Origin: Geoalkalibacter subterraneus
Lineage (GTDB): Bacteria; Desulfobacterota; Desulfuromonadia; Desulfuromonadales; Geoalkalibacteraceae
Direction of reading: 5' to 3'
Assembly (NCBI RefSeq): GCF_000827125.1
Contig: NZ_CP010311.1
Location: 1,240,001 to 1,304,000 of the forward strand
DNA length: 64,000 nucleotides
The position numbers and the translations under genes are program-made. The notes below the pieces were generated by a model. The model was given only the letters and a program-made list of their open reading frames with translations, was not told the DNA's origin and searched no databases. Below, piece after piece: positions 61,039 through 64,000 of the stretch. The first letter of the stretch is position 1; every line of letters begins with the position of its first letter.

Positions 61039-62066
61039 ATGGCAAGCTTCACCATCGGGAAAAAGGAAAAACTGCTGGAGGCCCTGATCGAGATCGGGCA
61101 GGAACTGGTTTCGACAACTGACCTGCAATCTCTGCTGCAGCGGGTTCTCGATGTCTCACGCGACGTGTTTCAATTTGACAACGCCATCATTCGCCTGCTT
61201 GATGAATCAGGGGAGAAATTGATCACCTCCGCCAGTTATGGATACGGCCCCCATGCCGTGGTGCGGGAGAACGCCGCTTCCAGAAACGCCGCATCGCCCC
61301 CCTTCTTGAAGAAAACGGCGTGACCGCCGGAGCCGTTGTGATCGTGGAGGATATCACCGATTTCAAAAATCTTCTCGACCAGACCATCCTATCTGAAAAG
61401 CTGGTTGAAATCGGCCGCCTCTCTGCCGGAATTGCCCATGAAATCAACAATCCTCTCAGTGTGATCTCCTATGCAACCCAGCTGCTTTTGAGAGAGGAGG
61501 ACCTGCCGCCGTTTCAGATCGAGATGCTGGAGCGGATTGAAAACGAGACGGACCGTTTGAAAACTCTGACCGGCGGCCTCCTGTCGTTCTCCAGGTCCGG
61601 TGAAAGCCGACAGCGTTTGACCGACTTCAATGAGACCGTCAGGGACGCATTGCGCCTGTTGCATTTTGAGACGGCACGCAAGCAGATAGCGTTGCATGAA
61701 TGCCTGGCGGCGCTTCCTCTTGTACGGATGGATGCCAACAAGATCAAGCAGGTGGTAATCAACCTGGTTATGAATGCCATTCAGGCACTGGGCGAGCGGG
61801 GCAACATCACTCTAAAAACGTTCGAGCCGGAGCCTAAAATGGTTGAGCTCTCTGTCGCCGATGACGGCCCCGGGATCTCCCCCGAAGTTCAGCAGAGGAT
61901 GTTCGAGCCGTTTTACACCACCAAGAAAGAAGGGGAAGGAACCGGGCTGGGGCTTTACATCTGCCGTTCCATCGTTTCCGATCACGGCGGACAAATATGG
62001 GTCGAATCGATGCCCGGAGAGGGGACAACCTTTCACATTCGTCTGCCTGTTGCACAGTCTGTATAA
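61039..62066 (+). pseudogene. GAF-(PAS)-histidine kinase with internal deletion and frameshift
   Basis: Two fragments in different frames. 61039-61323 (ATG after GAGAGGAG) encodes the first half of a GAF domain (LLEALIEIGQELVSTTDLQSLL, then VFQFDNAIIRLLDE) and stops. From about 61275 another frame gives RRFQKRRIAPLLEENGV, then AGAVVIVEDITDFKNLLDQ, the end of a PAS domain, followed by a complete HisKA (SAGIAHEINNPLSVISYATQ) and HATPase (GTGLGLYICRS) to 62066. The second half of GAF and most of PAS are missing, an apparent loss of roughly 150-200 residues with a frameshift. An 8-bp direct repeat AACGCCGC lies at the junction (61270, 61285). The 3' part could still be translated from GTG 61320. 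Confidence 0.75.
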
Positions 62067-62159
62067 AAAAAAGGCAAAATTGCTTTTCGGTGAGGAAAAT
62101 AATATCAGGTGAAAAACGAGCGAATATTATAAGTTGCCGAAATAGCTAAGTTTTCTCAG

Positions 62160-62176
62160 TTGGCACGTTGAGTGCT
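62160..62176 (+). promoter_or_regulatory. Sigma-54 (-24/-12) promoter of glnK-amtB
   Basis: TTGGCACGTTGAGTGCT: the invariant GG and GC dinucleotides are 10 bases apart, as required, with the TGGCACG -24 element perfect. It lies about 180 bp before glnK. NtrC is encoded at 4672 in this window. No obvious NtrC dyad (TGCACCA-type) was found upstream in 62067-62160. Confidence 0.85.
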
Positions 62177-62203
62177 ATAAACCGGACAACCACGACAATC
62201 AAA

Positions 62204-62692
<489 letters not shown>

Positions 62693-62757
62693 TCCCATGC
62701 CGATCAGGTCCGTAAACGCTCAATGAGATCACTCAAAATTATTTCGGAGGTTCAGTC

Positions 62758-64000
62758 ATGAAAAAAATATTAACTCTTATCCTCGCTTTTTCGGCCTTGC
62801 TGCTTTTGTCTTCACCGGCGCTGGCCCAGGTTGAGGTCGGGCCGGAGGTTGCCTTTATCCTCAATACTTTTTCGTTCCTGATCAGCGGCGTGCTGGTCAT
62901 GTGGATGGCGGCGGGGTTCGCCATGCTTGAGGCAGGCATGGTGCGCACCAAAAACGTGGCGACCATCTGTCTGAAAAATATCTCGCTCTATTCCATCGCC
63001 GGCATCCTGTATTACCTGATCGGGTACAACCTCATGTACGCAGGAGTCGATGGCGGATTCTGGGGGAGTCTCGGTTTCTGGGGTCCCGATGACGCCGCAG
63101 CTCTGAGCGGTGATTTTTCGGCCGGTTATGCCAGCGGCTCCGACTGGTTCTTCCAGATGGTCTTTGTGGCAACAGCGGCTTCGGTTGTTTCCGGCACCGT
63201 TGCTGAGCGCATCCGCTTGTGGCCTTTCCTGATCTTTGTCGTTGTTCTCACCGGCCTGATCTATCCCATTCAGGGTGCCTGGAGTTGGGGCGGCGGCTGG
63301 CTGAGTGAGATGGGCTTCTCTGATTACGCCGGATCCACCATCGTTCATTCCGTGGGTGGCTGGGCAGCGCTGACCGGGGCACTCATCCTGGGGGCTCGCA
63401 AGGGGAAATATGGCATCGGCGGTCGTGTTAATCCCATGCCGGGCTCAAGCATGCCTCTGGCGACCCTGGGCACTTTTATCCTTTGGCTCGGCTGGTTCGG
63501 CTTCAACGGCGGTTCGGTGCTCGCTCTCGGTTCAGCTGATGCGGCCATCGAGATGTCGGTGGTCTACCTCAATACCAACCTGGCGGCCGCCGCAGGGCTG
63601 GTGGCGGCGATGATCGCCCTGCAGATGATCTACAAGCGGGTTGACCTCTCCATGGCTCTCAACGGTGCGCTGGCCGGTCTGGTCTCTATTACGGCAGGTC
63701 CGGCGACACCTTCACCCGGCGCCGCGGTGCTGATCGGTGCCGTCGGGGGTGTTCTGGTTGTTCTGGCCGTTCCCATTTTCGACAAGTTGCGCATCGATGA
63801 TGTGGTGGGTGCCCTCTCCGTCCACCTGGTGTGCGGCATATGGGGAACCCTGGCCGTTCCGTTCACCGATTCCGAAGCGAGCTTTGTTGCCCAGATCGTT
63901 GGCGTGGCAGCGGTCGGGGTGTTCGTCTCCCTCACCAGTTCACTGGTGTGGCTCGCACTGAAGTTCACCGTCGGAATCCGTGTTTCCCAGGAAGAAGAAA
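62758..64000 (+). CDS. amtB: Ammonium transporter, 3' end cut by window
   Basis: 414 codons are visible, open to the right edge. A signal peptide (MKKILTLILAFSALLLLSSPALAQ) precedes the Amt fold: VMWMAAGFAMLEAGMVRTKNV, ATAASVVSGTVAERIRL, and pore-lining His in STIVHSVGGWAALTG and SVHLVCGIWGTLAVP. The C terminus GIRVSQEEE matches the family's last conserved block, so only a short tail is missing. AmtB conducts ammonium across the inner membrane and is inhibited by GlnK. Ribosome site TCGGAGG lies 8 bp before the ATG. Confidence 0.93.
   Translation, partial: MKKILTLILAFSALLLLSSPALAQVEVGPEVAFILNTFSFLISGVLVMWMAAGFAMLEAGMVRTKNVATICLKNISLYSIAGILYYLIGYNLMYAGVDGGFWGSLGFWGPDDAAALSGDFSAGYASGSDWFFQMVFVATAASVVSGTVAERIRLWPFLIFVVVLTGLIYPIQGAWSWGGGWLSEMGFSDYAGSTIVHSVGGWAALTGALILGARKGKYGIGGRVNPMPGSSMPLATLGTFILWLGWFGFNGGSVLALGSADAAIEMSVVYLNTNLAAAAGLVAAMIALQMIYKRVDLSMALNGALAGLVSITAGPATPSPGAAVLIGAVGGVLVVLAVPIFDKLRIDDVVGALSVHLVCGIWGTLAVPFTDSEASFVAQIVGVAAVGVFVSLTSSLVWLALKFTVGIRVSQEEE

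Overview
The window looks like the chromosome of a Desulfuromonadales (Geobacter/Desulfuromonas/Pelobacter-like) bacterium. The pointers are a eukaryote-type citrate synthase, an octaheme c-type cytochrome, a dusB-ntrB-ntrC cluster, a sigma-54 glnK-amtB operon with an antitermination-type leader, and many sensor/PilZ/GGDEF proteins. This is inferred from gene content; no 16S gene or other direct taxon marker is present. No tRNA, rRNA, CRISPR array, prophage or intact insertion sequence was seen.

Region by region: 1-4.6 kb holds ychF (cut by the window edge), the rpsF-rpsR-DUF2232-rplI ribosomal operon and dnaB. 4.7-8.2 kb (minus) is dusB-ntrB-ntrC. 8.6-17.9 kb holds gltA, a methyltransferase, a ferredoxin-fused aldo/keto reductase, a YraQ/ArsP-like permease, rlmI, an octaheme cytochrome and fabI. 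17.9-26.7 kb holds hflX, an MltD-like transglycosylase, a U32-like protein, a TPR protein, an Smr protein and rne. 27-33.3 kb holds an ABC-F protein followed by an uncharacterised ATPase / PATAN-like / polytopic membrane protein cluster, then an OmpA lipoprotein and a zinc ribbon. 33.7-42.8 kb is a cofactor and housekeeping run: nadC-birA-coaX, an EF-G paralogue, a SPOR protein, MOSC-mog and a receiver-PilZ protein. 43.3-57.4 kb holds an acyl-CoA ligase, small membrane proteins, a Cache histidine kinase, an M24 peptidase, a GGDEF-degenerate EAL protein, a minus-strand run of rhomboid, ybaK, sirtuin and pncB, and a semialdehyde dehydrogenase. 57.5-64 kb holds an L,D-transpeptidase, a TraB protein, a probable 6S RNA, a broken histidine kinase, and glnK-amtB (amtB runs off the end).

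Nitrogen control links the two ends. NtrB/NtrC at 4.7-7.3 kb would activate sigma-54 promoters such as the one at 62.16 kb in front of glnK-amtB. The leader between that promoter and glnK carries two hexaloop hairpins (A at loop position 1, G at position 4), the second overlapping a terminator. This is the layout of ANTAR-protein antitermination, so the operon appears to have two layers of control.

Other items worth attention are a palindromic repeat family with two copies (33.5 and 45.0 kb), a JAMM-like His-x-His...Ser-x-x-Asp signature in the N-terminal extension of HflX, the ABC-F-linked ATPase/PATAN/membrane cluster, and a sensor kinase that has lost its centre by an apparent internal deletion.
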